From the NCBI GenBank assembly GCA_009379995.1, contig WHSR01000001.1, forward strand, positions 62,001 to 126,000: DNA of 64,000 nucleotides, given 5' to 3'. Positions within the stretch are counted from its first letter, which is position 1. Each line of letters opens with the position of its first letter. The notes beneath the pieces are model-generated. The model made no database searches and had not been told where the DNA came from. It was given only the letters and a program-made list of their open reading frames with translations. The DNA comes from Streptosporangiales bacterium (GTDB lineage Bacteria; Actinomycetota; Actinomycetes; Streptosporangiales; WHSR01). Both the position numbers and the translations under genes were made by a program. Shown here piece by piece: positions 33,960-42,566 of the stretch.

Positions 33960-34897
33960 CCCGCGCCCTGGAAGTACGCCCACACCGCGGCGAGCCCTTC
34001 GGGCAGGTCCACGCCCGGCCGGTAGCCCAGCGCACGAGCCTGCTCGGTGGACACGATGACCGCGGGCATCTCGCCCGGCTTGGCCGGGACGCGGGTCACC
34101 GGTATCGGGGCGCCAGTGGCGCGACGGGTCTCCTCGACGAGCTCGTTGACCGTCACCGACCGTCCGGAGCCGATGATGAGCGGCCCGGAGTGCCGACGCC
34201 CCCAGGCCACCAGCACCGCCTGCACCACGTCCTCGACGAACACGAAGTCACGGCGCTGCTCACCGTCCCCGTACACCTGCACACCCTCGCCGGCGAGGGC
34301 GGCCCGCATCAGGCGAGGCACGAAGCTGTCCTTCTCGCTCATGCCGGGCCCGTAGACGTTGGTCAGCCGCACGGCGGTCGCCGCAAGGTCGTACGACGAC
34401 GCGTACGCCGAGAGCAGCATCTCGCAGGCCGCCTTGGTGGCACCGTACGGGGTGAGCGGGCGCAGGGGTACGTCCTCGGTGATCACCTCGGCCCCGACGT
34501 TCCCGGTGACCGCATTGGTGGAGGCGAGGATGAAGCGGCCCACGCCGCGCTCGCGGGCCAGCTCGAGCAGCCCGGCGGTGACGGCGACGTTCCCCTCGTA
34601 GGTGCCGAACGGATCCCGTATCGAGGCGAGCACCGAGGTAACGGCGGCCAGGTGGACGATGCCGGCCAACCCGGGGGTGACCGCCGCGTCGCGGATGGAC
34701 GGGTCACAGAGGTCCCCGACCACGCTCTGCACGCTGGCATCCGGATACGGCCGCTGGTCCACGACGCTGACCTCGGCGCCGGCTCGGTGCAATCCCTGGA
34801 CGACCGCGCGTCCAATGAACCCACAGCCCCCCGTCACGAGCACGCGCTGGCCGGAGAGTTGGCCGTGGGGATCCGTTTCTGCGACGACCTCATTCAC
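33956..34897 (-). CDS. NAD-dependent nucleotide-sugar epimerase/dehydratase
   Basis: Extended SDR of 313 residues: VLVTGGCGFIGRAVVQGL (20-37), catalytic Ser in STNAVTGN, YGATKAACE (Tyr/Lys), and LTNVYGPGM plus RDFVFVEDVV, as in UDP-glucose 4-epimerases and related sugar epimerases. GTG 34897. It is translationally coupled to the fused glycosyltransferase (ATGA), so it probably supplies the sugar nucleotide for it. The exact sugar cannot be read. Confidence 0.9.
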   Translation of the reverse strand: MNEVVAETDPHGQLSGQRVLVTGGCGFIGRAVVQGLHRAGAEVSVVDQRPYPDASVQSVVGDLCDPSIRDAAVTPGLAGIVHLAAVTSVLASIRDPFGTYEGNVAVTAGLLELARERGVGRFILASTNAVTGNVGAEVITEDVPLRPLTPYGATKAACEMLLSAYASSYDLAATAVRLTNVYGPGMSEKDSFVPRLMRAALAGEGVQVYGDGEQRRDFVFVEDVVQAVLVAWGRRHSGPLIIGSGRSVTVNELVEETRRATGAPIPVTRVPAKPGEMPAVIVSTEQARALGYRPGVDLPEGLAAVWAYFQGAG

Positions 34898-35004
34898 GAA
34901 GCGCCACCTTACCGGCCAGCTTATCCGGCGCGCGTTGGGTCAGCGCATGTCACCTCATGTTCTTCCCGGCTGCGGGCGGCGTTCACCGGGCCCGAGCCGG
35001 GTGA

Positions 35005-35334
35005 TCAGCGCTGGGCGTCGTCGACCGAGGAGAACACCGGGATCTTGGTGTCCAACCCGCACAGCCGCAACACCTTCAGCACGGTGCCCTCCCGGGCGAC
35101 GAGGCGTAGCCAGCCGCCGTTCTCGGTGGCCTGCTTGTGGGCGTTGAAGAGCACGTTGATGCCGGTGGAATCCATGAACGTCACCCGCGTGGTGTCGACG
35201 ACCACCCGCGGGCGCGCCTGCAGGGCATCGGAGATCGCGTCGCGCATCTGGGGCGCGGTGTACACGTCGATCTCCCCGCCCACCTCGATGACGGAGCAGT
35301 CGACACCCTCGTCGGTGACGATATGTGGATCCAT
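35005..35334 (-). CDS. STAS-domain anti-anti-sigma factor
   Basis: A 109-residue STAS protein of RsbV/SpoIIAA type: VIEVGGEIDVYTAPQMRDAI, VVVDTTRVTFMDSTGINVLF with the phosphorylatable Ser in DSTG, and LRLVAREGTVLKVLRLCGLD. It would bind an RsbW-like kinase when unphosphorylated and release a sigma factor. The PP2C phosphatase at 24022 and RsbW-like ATPase at 19398 are candidate partners. GGGAGG precedes ATG 35334. It is 107 bases upstream of the epimerase gene on the same strand. Confidence 0.93.
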   Translation of the reverse strand: MDPHIVTDEGVDCSVIEVGGEIDVYTAPQMRDAISDALQARPRVVVDTTRVTFMDSTGINVLFNAHKQATENGGWLRLVAREGTVLKVLRLCGLDTKIPVFSSVDDAQR

Positions 35335-35429
35335 GACGCCTCCCGGCCACGGCGGCCATGCGGAGATTCGGACATTAGCGCGTGTGGGCGCGGACGACCA
35401 GAGGCCACGCGTGAGCGGCGCAGGCGGGA

Positions 35430-35458
35430 TTGACAGTGCGCAGGTAACTGTTTACTTT
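35430..35458 (+). promoter_or_regulatory. Consensus housekeeping promoter facing the hydantoinase operon
   Basis: TTGACA at 35430-35435 and TACTTT at 35453-35458, separated by exactly 17 bases. This is the best sigma-70-type promoter match in the window. Transcription would begin near 35465, almost 400 bases before the first start codon (35860), and run straight through the hairpin series. Confidence 0.65.
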
Positions 35459-35463
35459 TTGTA

Positions 35464-35721
35464 AAGACGGATCGAGAATCACTTTCTAGAATCTGGGGAT
35501 CCGTCCCTGGGCGGTCCCTGGGCCCCTCAATGGCGGGGGCATTGAGAGGCCCAGGGACGGCCTCACCGGGCTCGGGGTGCGGGCAAAGAAGGGCCCCCGA
35601 CCCTCGGTCGAGGGCCGGGGCTATCTATGTGGACGGCGACGGCGGCGCGGAGGGCGCATGCGCCGTTGTCGCCGCGTACCCCGGCCAGGGTTGAGGCCGA
35701 CGCGGCCAACCCTGGCCGGGG
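35464..35721 (+). promoter_or_regulatory. Candidate structured leader RNA (tandem and alternative hairpins)
   Basis: Five stems can be drawn: 35466-35473 with 35498-35505 (8 bp); 35514-35532 with 35540-35558 (19 bp, one mismatch); 35593-35597 plus 35601-35605 with 35610-35614 plus 35617-35621; 35635-35648 with 35660-35673 (14 bp including two G-U pairs); 35679-35693 with 35707-35721 (15 bp, perfect). The segment 35501-35512 is also fully complementary to 35549-35560, so it competes with both of the first two stems. The rest of the gene-free stretch 35335-35859 holds the STAS promoter side and, at 35722-35859, nothing I recognise besides the ribosome site GGTAGGG. Confidence 0.45.
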
Positions 35722-35859
35722 AAATAGTACGGGATGAAGGTGACGCGATCTCGGTCGGAGTCCCGGAAATGCCATGCTAAACCGCTACCCCTGCACGTCT
35801 GGCCCGGCCATCCTTTACAGTGAGCGCCAGCGACCAGCCTGCGGCGCCGGACGGTAGGG

Positions 35860-37488
35860 ATGCGCATCGGGATCGACGTCGGCGGCACGAACACCGATGC
35901 CGTGCTGATGAGTGGGAACGAAATTCGCGCCACGGCCAAGACCGTGACGACCGGTGACGTCACGTCCGGCATCCTCGTCGCGCTCGACCGGCTCCAGGCC
36001 GGGAATCGATTCAGTCCACAGGCCATCGACGCGGTCATCGTCGGCACCACCCACTTCACCAACGCCCTCGCCGAGGGCAGGGACCTCGCGCCCATCGCTG
36101 TCGTACGGCTCGGTCTGCCGGCGACGGCGGCGTTGCCGCCTCTCGTCGGCTGGCCGGGCCGGCTGGTCCGCGCGATCGGGGGTCGACGCTTCGTCTGCCG
36201 GGGAGGCAACGAGTTCGACGGGCGTCCGATCGCCGCCATAGAGGAGGACGAATTGCGCCGGGTGGCCGCGGATATCGGCCGGGCGGGTGTGCGTTCGGTG
36301 GCCATTTCGTCGGTCTTCTCCCTCCCCTACGACGAGTGCGAACGGCGAGCGGCCGAGATCCTGACCCGCGAGATCCCGTCGATCCAGGTGAGCCTGTCCC
36401 ATGAGATCGGCCGGCTCGGGCTGCTCGGCCGGGAGAATGCCACGGTCATCAACGCGTGCCTGCGTGACCTTGTGGATCGGGTCGCGGACGCGCTGGTGTC
36501 CGCGATGCACCGGGCGGGACTTTCCGCCCCGTTGTTCCTCACCCAGAACGACGGCACCGTCATGGACTTGGAGTACGCGCGCCGCTTCCCGGTCGCGACC
36601 TTCGCCTCCGGTCCGGCCAACAGCATGCGGGGCGCGGCGTTCCTGTCCGGGCACGACGACTGCCTCGTCGTCGACGTGGGCGGCACGACCACTGACGTCG
36701 GCGTGCTCGCGGGCGGATTCCCGAGGGCGGCTCCGGGCGAGGTGATGGTGGCCGGGGTACGGACCAACTTCCGCATGCCCCAGCTCGCCTCCGCGCCGGT
36801 CGGGGGAGGAAGCCTGGTACGGCAGGAGGATGGACGGGTGACCGTAGGCCCGCTCAGTGTCGGCCAGGAGATCACCCGCCGCGCGCTGGTATTCGGCGGA
36901 GATACGATCACCGCGTCCGACCTGGCGGCGGCCGCCGGGCTGGCGGACATCGGCGATTCGCGTCTCGCCGCCAGCCTCGACGCCGGGCTCGTGGGGCAAG
37001 GGCTCGACACCTTCGCCAACCGAGCGCTGCGTGCCACCCGGCGGCTGCGAACCTCGCCCGACCCGGTGCCGGTCGTTCTGGTGGGCGGCGGGTCGCCGCT
37101 GCTAACCGACCGGCTGGCCGAGGTCGGGCCGGTGTACCGGCCGGAGCACTACGAGGTGGCCAACGCCATCGGCGCCGCCACCACCTGGGTGGGCGGGGAG
37201 GTAGATCGGGTCTTCCCGGTGGGGCCAGGTGAGCGGGACCAGGTGTTGGAGCTGGCCCGCTCCGAGGCGCATGCCCGGGCGGTGGCCGCCGGCGCCAAGC
37301 CCGACACGGTGGAGATCGCCGAGGTGCACGAGTCTCCGCTGTCCTACCTGCCGGGCAACGCGACCCGGGTACGGGTCCGGGCGCTCGGTGGGCTCCCGGT
37401 GACCGGGAGCGACGTGACCGGGAGCGAGGCGTGCGAGCGGTCGGCGGAGGCCATGGACGGATCCGACGCGGGGTACGGCGATGGGTGA
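35860..37488 (+). CDS. Hydantoinase/oxoprolinase family protein (HyuA-like, short form)
   Basis: A 542-residue ASKHA-fold ATP-dependent amidohydrolase-type protein. The phosphate-binding motifs are IGIDVGGTNTDAVL (residues 3-16) and VVDVGGTTTDVGVL (about 274-287), with GTTHFTNAL and NDGTVMDLEYARR typical of the family. It is shorter than classical N-methylhydantoinase A (about 690) and matches the group encoded beside DUF917 proteins. Its 3' end overlaps the DUF917 gene by eight bases. Likely substrates are cyclic amides or hydantoin-like compounds, not determinable here. Preceded by a long structured leader. Confidence 0.88.
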   Translation: MRIGIDVGGTNTDAVLMSGNEIRATAKTVTTGDVTSGILVALDRLQAGNRFSPQAIDAVIVGTTHFTNALAEGRDLAPIAVVRLGLPATAALPPLVGWPGRLVRAIGGRRFVCRGGNEFDGRPIAAIEEDELRRVAADIGRAGVRSVAISSVFSLPYDECERRAAEILTREIPSIQVSLSHEIGRLGLLGRENATVINACLRDLVDRVADALVSAMHRAGLSAPLFLTQNDGTVMDLEYARRFPVATFASGPANSMRGAAFLSGHDDCLVVDVGGTTTDVGVLAGGFPRAAPGEVMVAGVRTNFRMPQLASAPVGGGSLVRQEDGRVTVGPLSVGQEITRRALVFGGDTITASDLAAAAGLADIGDSRLAASLDAGLVGQGLDTFANRALRATRRLRTSPDPVPVVLVGGGSPLLTDRLAEVGPVYRPEHYEVANAIGAATTWVGGEVDRVFPVGPGERDQVLELARSEAHARAVAAGAKPDTVEIAEVHESPLSYLPGNATRVRVRALGGLPVTGSDVTGSEACERSAEAMDGSDAGYGDG

Positions 37489-38581
37489 GGCGGTCGCCGC
37501 ACCGATCACCCAGATCGGCGTGGACGACATCGAGCACCTGGTGCTCGGTGCCCAGCTCGTGAGCAGCGGGGGTGCGACGATTGGCACTGTGCCGAGCGCC
37601 TGGCTCAGGCGGACGCTGGCCGGCGCCGGTCCGGTCCGGCTGGTGCCCGTCTCCGATCTGTCGCCGGAGACGCTGTGTGTGCCGGTGGGCAACGTGGGCT
37701 CGCCGACGGTGCTCGAAGAGAAGTTGCCCGCCGGCGAGGAGTTCGTGCACGCGGTCCGCGGCATCGAGGACCGCCTCGGCACGCCCGCCGGCGCGGTCGC
37801 GGCCCTCGATGTGGCGTCGATCAACGCGCTCACCCCGGTGATCGCCGCGGCCCAGCTCGGCCTGCCGCTCGTGGACGCCGACGGGATGGGCCGGATGTTT
37901 CCGCTCATCGAACTGACCGTGTGGGCCGCGGCCGGGTTGCCGGCGAGCCCGATCACCCTGGTGAACACCCATGGCGACGTGATCACCATCGACTGCGCGG
38001 ACAACCAACGGATCGAGTCGCTCGCCCGGCCGGCGATCATCGCGTTGGGCGGGTGGTGTGCCGCCGCCCTGTACCCGATGAACGCCGCGACGCTCGCCCG
38101 GCACGGCATCCACGGCTCGTTCAGCCAGGCGCTGCGCCTGGGCCGTACCCTGGCCGAGGCCCAGGAGCGGGGTTCCCCTCGCGGCGCCGACCTCGCCCGG
38201 GAGCTCGGCGCCCGTCTCCTCTTCACCGGCGCGGTCGTCGAGGTGTCCCGGCCCACCGCCGCCGGTTTCGCCCGTGGAGTGGTGGTCATCGCCGACCGCA
38301 CCGACCCGGACCGCATGCTGCGCCTCGAGGTGCAGAACGAGTGCCTGCTCGCGCTGGTCGACGGCCGCGTGGCCGCCGCGGTGCCCGACGTGATCTGCCC
38401 GATCGAGCAGGGCAGCTGCCTTCCGGTCGGCGTCGAGCAGCTCTACTACGGGCAGGTGCTGGACGTGCTGTGCTTCGCCGCGGACCCGGCGTGGCACACC
38501 CCCGAGGGGCTTGCCTTAGCCGGACCGGCCGCGTTCGGGTACCCCCTACCGAACGAAGCACCTCCGGGAGACCAGCGATGA
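37481..38581 (+). CDS. DUF917 family protein
   Basis: A 366-residue DUF917 protein, whose members almost always accompany hydantoinase/oxoprolinase genes. Typical segments are IGVDDIEHLVLGAQLVSSGG, LPLVDADGMGRMFPLIELTV and ICPIEQGSCLPVGVEQ. The usual glycine-rich start (GTGGGG) is here SSGGATIG. It overlaps both neighbours (eight bases upstream, ATGA downstream), so the three genes form one translationally coupled operon. Its biochemical role is not established; it may be a second subunit of the hydrolase. Confidence 0.88.
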   Translation: MGEAVAAPITQIGVDDIEHLVLGAQLVSSGGATIGTVPSAWLRRTLAGAGPVRLVPVSDLSPETLCVPVGNVGSPTVLEEKLPAGEEFVHAVRGIEDRLGTPAGAVAALDVASINALTPVIAAAQLGLPLVDADGMGRMFPLIELTVWAAAGLPASPITLVNTHGDVITIDCADNQRIESLARPAIIALGGWCAAALYPMNAATLARHGIHGSFSQALRLGRTLAEAQERGSPRGADLARELGARLLFTGAVVEVSRPTAAGFARGVVVIADRTDPDRMLRLEVQNECLLALVDGRVAAAVPDVICPIEQGSCLPVGVEQLYYGQVLDVLCFAADPAWHTPEGLALAGPAAFGYPLPNEAPPGDQR

Positions 38582-40167
38582 CCCGATCGAACCCGTCCGC
38601 CGTACCGCGCAGAGCGGCTCCGGTCACCGTCGCCGAGCTGCTGCACCTCGACGTGCTGACCGAGCCCGAGCTGGTCGCCGGCGAGGCGGGCGCGAGCGCA
38701 CGGGTGAGCTCGGTCAGGCATGCGGAGCGGCTCGCCGACGCGGTAGACGTCCGGGCCGGCACCGCACTCGTCCTCGGCGGCGAAGCGGTCAGCGGGGGCT
38801 GGGCGGTCGAGATGGCGCTGCGGCGGGCCTGGGAGCGGGCCGCGGCGTGCGTGATCACCCCGGCGGGTTGGCGGGTCGTCGAGTCCACCCGACGCCTGGC
38901 CGACCGGCTCAACGTGCCGCTGCTGATGGCGCAGTACGGCGACGCCGCGGCCTGCGCGGTCGCGCTGACCACGCTGGTCATGCAGCCGGCCGCCACCCGC
39001 ACCCAGATCATCGCGACGGTGGCCCGGAACCTGGCCGCGTCCCCGCGCAACCCACGGGCGCTCGTCGGGGTGCTCAACAGGCACCTGCCCAGCACCGACG
39101 CGGCGCTGCTCGCCCCCGACCGTACGGTGCTGTCGGGGCGCGGCGTGATCGTCGACCGGATCGCCGAGCTTCCGCTCATCCACGGGAGGCACCAAACCGC
39201 GGCCGGGCCGGTGGTCGTACAGCCGGTGCACGGGCCCGACCAGCGCGTCGTGCTGTACATCGTCGCCGCGCTGCCCCGCCGGGCCGGGGCGTGGCTCGAC
39301 ACGGTCACCGACGCGCTCGCCATCGCCGCCGCCCCGGTGGGGTCATGGGTGGCCATCGAGCGGCTCACCGCCGAGCGGGACGCCCGGTTGCGCAGCGCGC
39401 TGCTCGCCGAGCTACTGGCCCGAGCCGACACCCTCGGGGAGCAGACCGCCGAGCAGGTCGCCAAGCTCGGGTGGCGCCTCGACGGATGGCACATCGGCAT
39501 CCACCTCGTGCTCGTCAGCCCCGCGGAACAGCAGACGCTGCTGGCCCGTACGCCGACGCTCACCTCGGATCTGGCCGACGCCGGCATCCGTGGGCCGGTG
39601 GTGGAACGTGCGGACGGCTGGTCGGCGTGGGTCGACTACGACGAGGAGCCGAGCCCGCGGACCGTCGATCGGATCGTGGGCCAGCTCCGGAAGGTGCTGG
39701 CCAAGCGGCCCGCGGATCTGCTGCTCGCCGCCGGCGTGGGCCAGCTCGGCGTCGGTATTTCGGGGCTCCGCTCGTCGCTTTCCACCGCCCGCGAGGCGGC
39801 CACCCTCGCCGTCACCGCCGGACCGGGCACTGTCGAGCACTCCGGCGACCTCGGCCTGCGGCGCCTGCTGGCCGCCCCCCTCGGCTCGGACGGTTTTTGT
39901 GCCCTGGCCGGACGCCTGCTGGACCCACTGGTCGGCGGCGAGGACGATGCGCTGCTCGACACCCTGACCGCGTACCTCGACTCCGGCTGCTCGAGCTCGG
40001 AGGCGGCAAGCCGGCTGCGCGTCCACCGCAATACCGTTGCGCGCCGGGTCGAACGGGCCGTCGATCTGCTCGGGATCTCCCTCGACACGCCGGAGGAGCG
40101 GCTCGCCCTGCATCTCGCCTGCCACGCGGTGCGCGGCGGCCCCCAGGCGCCTCTTCCTGGCTCCTAG
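38578..40167 (+). CDS. PucR-family transcriptional regulator
   Basis: A 529-residue regulator with an N-terminal PucR-type sensing domain (about 20-140), a middle GGDEF-like region and a C-terminal helix-turn-helix (LLDTLTAYLDSGCSSSEAASRLRVHRNTVARRVERAVDLLG). PucR-type proteins regulate purine, allantoin and related nitrogen-compound catabolism, which suits a hydantoinase operon. ATG 38578 overlaps the DUF917 stop. It is followed by a 27-bp hairpin. It may control its own operon and the hydantoinase module that begins at 40503. Confidence 0.92.
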   Translation: MTRSNPSAVPRRAAPVTVAELLHLDVLTEPELVAGEAGASARVSSVRHAERLADAVDVRAGTALVLGGEAVSGGWAVEMALRRAWERAAACVITPAGWRVVESTRRLADRLNVPLLMAQYGDAAACAVALTTLVMQPAATRTQIIATVARNLAASPRNPRALVGVLNRHLPSTDAALLAPDRTVLSGRGVIVDRIAELPLIHGRHQTAAGPVVVQPVHGPDQRVVLYIVAALPRRAGAWLDTVTDALAIAAAPVGSWVAIERLTAERDARLRSALLAELLARADTLGEQTAEQVAKLGWRLDGWHIGIHLVLVSPAEQQTLLARTPTLTSDLADAGIRGPVVERADGWSAWVDYDEEPSPRTVDRIVGQLRKVLAKRPADLLLAAGVGQLGVGISGLRSSLSTAREAATLAVTAGPGTVEHSGDLGLRRLLAAPLGSDGFCALAGRLLDPLVGGEDDALLDTLTAYLDSGCSSSEAASRLRVHRNTVARRVERAVDLLGISLDTPEERLALHLACHAVRGGPQAPLPGS

Positions 40168-40190
40168 GTCGCGACCCCGCAAAACCCTTG

Positions 40191-40248
40191 GTCGTGATCT
40201 TGCAGAAATTCAAATCCGCCGGGATTTGAATTTCTGCAAGATCACGAC
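40191..40248. terminator. 27-bp perfect hairpin with four-base loop
   Basis: Bases 40191-40217 are exactly complementary to 40222-40248. The stem is A/T-richer than its surroundings and begins 23 bases after the PucR stop. It is the strongest inverted repeat in the window. A terminator is the default reading, and an interspersed palindromic repeat unit is the alternative. Confidence 0.7.
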
Positions 40249-40502
40249 TGGGTGAGGGTGGCGCGGTGCGGCATGCACCACCCGAGCGGCGCCGCTGCTG
40301 TGCACCCTCGGTAAGGCAGATCACTAAGGGCTTTCCGCGACCTCGCCCAGTCCGGTTGAGCGTCCGGTGAGCATCTGATCACTCCCTGGTGGTGCACCGC
40401 GATCGTTTGCAGTCGCATGCGTGTGCAATGTGCACCAGCTTCGGTTGTTGCCCAGCTCCTAGGCTTCCCACCAGCTATCTTCCCGACGGAGCGGGGGGTG
40501 AG
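40249..40502 (+). promoter_or_regulatory. Upstream region of the second hydantoinase operon
   Basis: The gene-free stretch 40168-40502 contains the hairpin above and then about 250 bases in which the hexamer TGCACC recurs (near 40272, 40299, 40393 and 40431). The last copy is part of an inverted repeat, GTGCA-AT-GTGCAC. These may be binding sites for the PucR regulator encoded just upstream. No clear -35/-10 pair was found. The ribosome site GGGGTGAG precedes ATG 40503. Confidence 0.3.
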
Positions 40503-42566
40503 ATGGCGGCAGGACCCGCCACGCGGCTGGCCGTGGACATCGGCGGCACCTTCACCGACCTGGTTTCCCTGCGCGAAGGACGGATCGGGTTGGAGAAGAC
40601 GCTGAGTACCCCCGGCCGCTTCGAGGACGGGGTGATGACCGCGCTGGGCGCCGCCAACCTCTCCGGGTTCGGGTTCCTGGCGCACGGCACGACGGTGATC
40701 ATCAATGCGCTGACCGAGCGCACCGGCGCCTCGACCGCGCTCATCACCACCCGTGGCTGCCGCGACGTGCTGGAGATCGGCCGGGCCAACCGTCCCGACC
40801 TGTACAACATGCGCTACGCCAAGCCTGTCCCGTTCGTACCTCGCCGGCTGCGGTTCGAGGTCACCGAGCGGATGAACTACAAGGGGCAGGTGCTCACCCC
40901 TCTCGACGAGGACGAGCTGCGCCGTGTCGTCGACGAGGTCAGGGCCGCCGACGCCGAAGCGGTAGCCGTGTGCTTCCTGCACTCCTACGCCAACCCGGCG
41001 CACGAGCGGCGTGCCGCCGAGATCGTCAGGGAATCGTGGCCGGAGGTCCCGGTCAGCGCCTCCTACGAGCTGACGGCGGAGTGGCGGGAGTTCCAGCGCA
41101 CGTCGACAACTGTTCTCGACGCGTACGTCAAGCCGGTTGCCCGCTCCTACCTGTCCCGGCTGGCCGGCCGGCTCAGCGAGGCCGGCGTGCCGGAGCGTGG
41201 CCGGTACGCCATGCAGTCCAACGGCGGCGTGTCCGGGTTCTCCGTTGCCTCCCGCGCCCCGCTGAACCTCGTCGAGTCGGGCCCGGTCGGCGGCGTGATC
41301 GGGGCGGCCGAGCTGGGCCGGCGCATCGGTGAGGGCAACATCGTGACCCTCGACATCGGCGGCACTACCGCGAAGTCCTCGCTGGTCGAGAACGCCGCGT
41401 TGACGATCACCAGCGACTACCACGTCGAGCGGACCGACCGGTACGCCGGCTACCCGATCAAGCTCCCGATCGTCGACATCGTGGAGATCGGCGCCGGGGG
41501 CGGCTCGATCGCCTGGTTCGACGAGGGCGGAGCGCTGAAGGTAGGGCCGCGCTCCGCCGGGGCCGAGCCCGGTCCGGCCTGCTACGGGCAGGGCGGCGCC
41601 GAGCCGACGGTGACCGACGCCAACCTCGTCGCCGGGCGGCTGGACGCCGACTACTTCCTCGGCGGCCGGCTGACCCTGGACGTGGACGCGGCGCGGCGCG
41701 CGCTGCGCCCGATCGCCGAGCGGCTGAACGTCAGCGTCGCGGACGCCGCGCTCGGCGTCATCCGCATCGCCAACGGCAACATGGCCCAGCTGCTGCGCCG
41801 CATCTCCGTCCGGCGCGGGCGCGACCTGCGCGACTTCGCGATCGTCGCCTTCGGCGGCGGAGGCGCGATGCACGCCACAGCGCTGGCCCGCGAGCTCGGC
41901 GCCCGCCGGGTGATCGTGCCGGTCGCGCCTGGCCACTTCTCGGCCTGGGGGATGCTCGCCGCCGACCTGCGGCACGACCTGGTGCAGACCCACCTGGCCA
42001 ACGCCGACACGGTGGACATGGCCGAGCTGAACCGGGTGTGGGGGAGCATGGCCGACCAGCTCACCGCCACGTTCGCGGACGAGGGCATCGCCGCGAGCGA
42101 GCTGACCTTCGTCCGCGCCGCGGACATGCGCTACGCCGGCCAGGAGCACACGGTCAACAACGTCCGGATTCCCGGCGGCGCGCTGACCGAGGACGACCGC
42201 CGCGCCATCCTGGACGAGTTCGCCGAGGAACACGAGCGGCTGTACGCCTTCCGGCTGGAGGGCACGCCGGCGGAGATCGTCAACTGCCGGCTCACCGCCT
42301 ACGGGGCGGTCGAAAAGCCCCCGGTCCCGCCGATCGAGGCAGGCGGCCCCGAGGCGGCCCGCAAGGGACGGCGTGAGGTGGACTTCGACGAGCTGGGCAG
42401 GCGCGAAGCCTCCGTTTACGAGCGGGAGCGGCTCGGTGCCGGGGCGACGGTGCCGGGGCCCGCGGTGGTGGAGGAGCCGGCGGCCACCACGCTCGTCTTC
42501 CCCGACCAGACAGCGGTCGTCGACGACGTCGGCAACCTCATCGTCGAGATGGAGGTGGCCAGGTGA
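40503..42566 (+). CDS. Hydantoinase/oxoprolinase subunit A (HyuA)
   Basis: A 687-residue ATP-dependent amidohydrolase subunit of full family length. The N-terminal Hydant_A_N domain has LAVDIGGTFTDLVSLREGRI (residues 8-27), GTTVIINALTERTGA and the ASKHA second motif VTLDIGGTTAKSSLVE. The signatures IGAGGGSIAWFDEGGALKVG and SAGAEPGPACYGQGG are intact. Works with the HyuB subunit encoded next, whose GTG overlaps this stop. Known pairs hydrolyse 5-oxoproline, N-methylhydantoin or, with a third subunit, carboxylate acetone. The actual substrate is open. Confidence 0.93.
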   Translation: MAAGPATRLAVDIGGTFTDLVSLREGRIGLEKTLSTPGRFEDGVMTALGAANLSGFGFLAHGTTVIINALTERTGASTALITTRGCRDVLEIGRANRPDLYNMRYAKPVPFVPRRLRFEVTERMNYKGQVLTPLDEDELRRVVDEVRAADAEAVAVCFLHSYANPAHERRAAEIVRESWPEVPVSASYELTAEWREFQRTSTTVLDAYVKPVARSYLSRLAGRLSEAGVPERGRYAMQSNGGVSGFSVASRAPLNLVESGPVGGVIGAAELGRRIGEGNIVTLDIGGTTAKSSLVENAALTITSDYHVERTDRYAGYPIKLPIVDIVEIGAGGGSIAWFDEGGALKVGPRSAGAEPGPACYGQGGAEPTVTDANLVAGRLDADYFLGGRLTLDVDAARRALRPIAERLNVSVADAALGVIRIANGNMAQLLRRISVRRGRDLRDFAIVAFGGGGAMHATALARELGARRVIVPVAPGHFSAWGMLAADLRHDLVQTHLANADTVDMAELNRVWGSMADQLTATFADEGIAASELTFVRAADMRYAGQEHTVNNVRIPGGALTEDDRRAILDEFAEEHERLYAFRLEGTPAEIVNCRLTAYGAVEKPPVPPIEAGGPEAARKGRREVDFDELGRREASVYERERLGAGATVPGPAVVEEPAATTLVFPDQTAVVDDVGNLIVEMEVAR

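Noticed and set aside
31752-34025. A 757-codon plus-strand open frame opposite the fused glycosyltransferase
   Set aside because: Gln/Arg/His/Gly-rich low-complexity translation with no domain; the minus-strand glycosyltransferase explains the sequence.
35530-35694. A 54-codon frame inside the hairpin series before the hydantoinase operon
   Set aside because: No ribosome binding site, and its bases are taken up by strong stems. It is kept only as a remote alternative (leader peptide) to the structured RNA idea.
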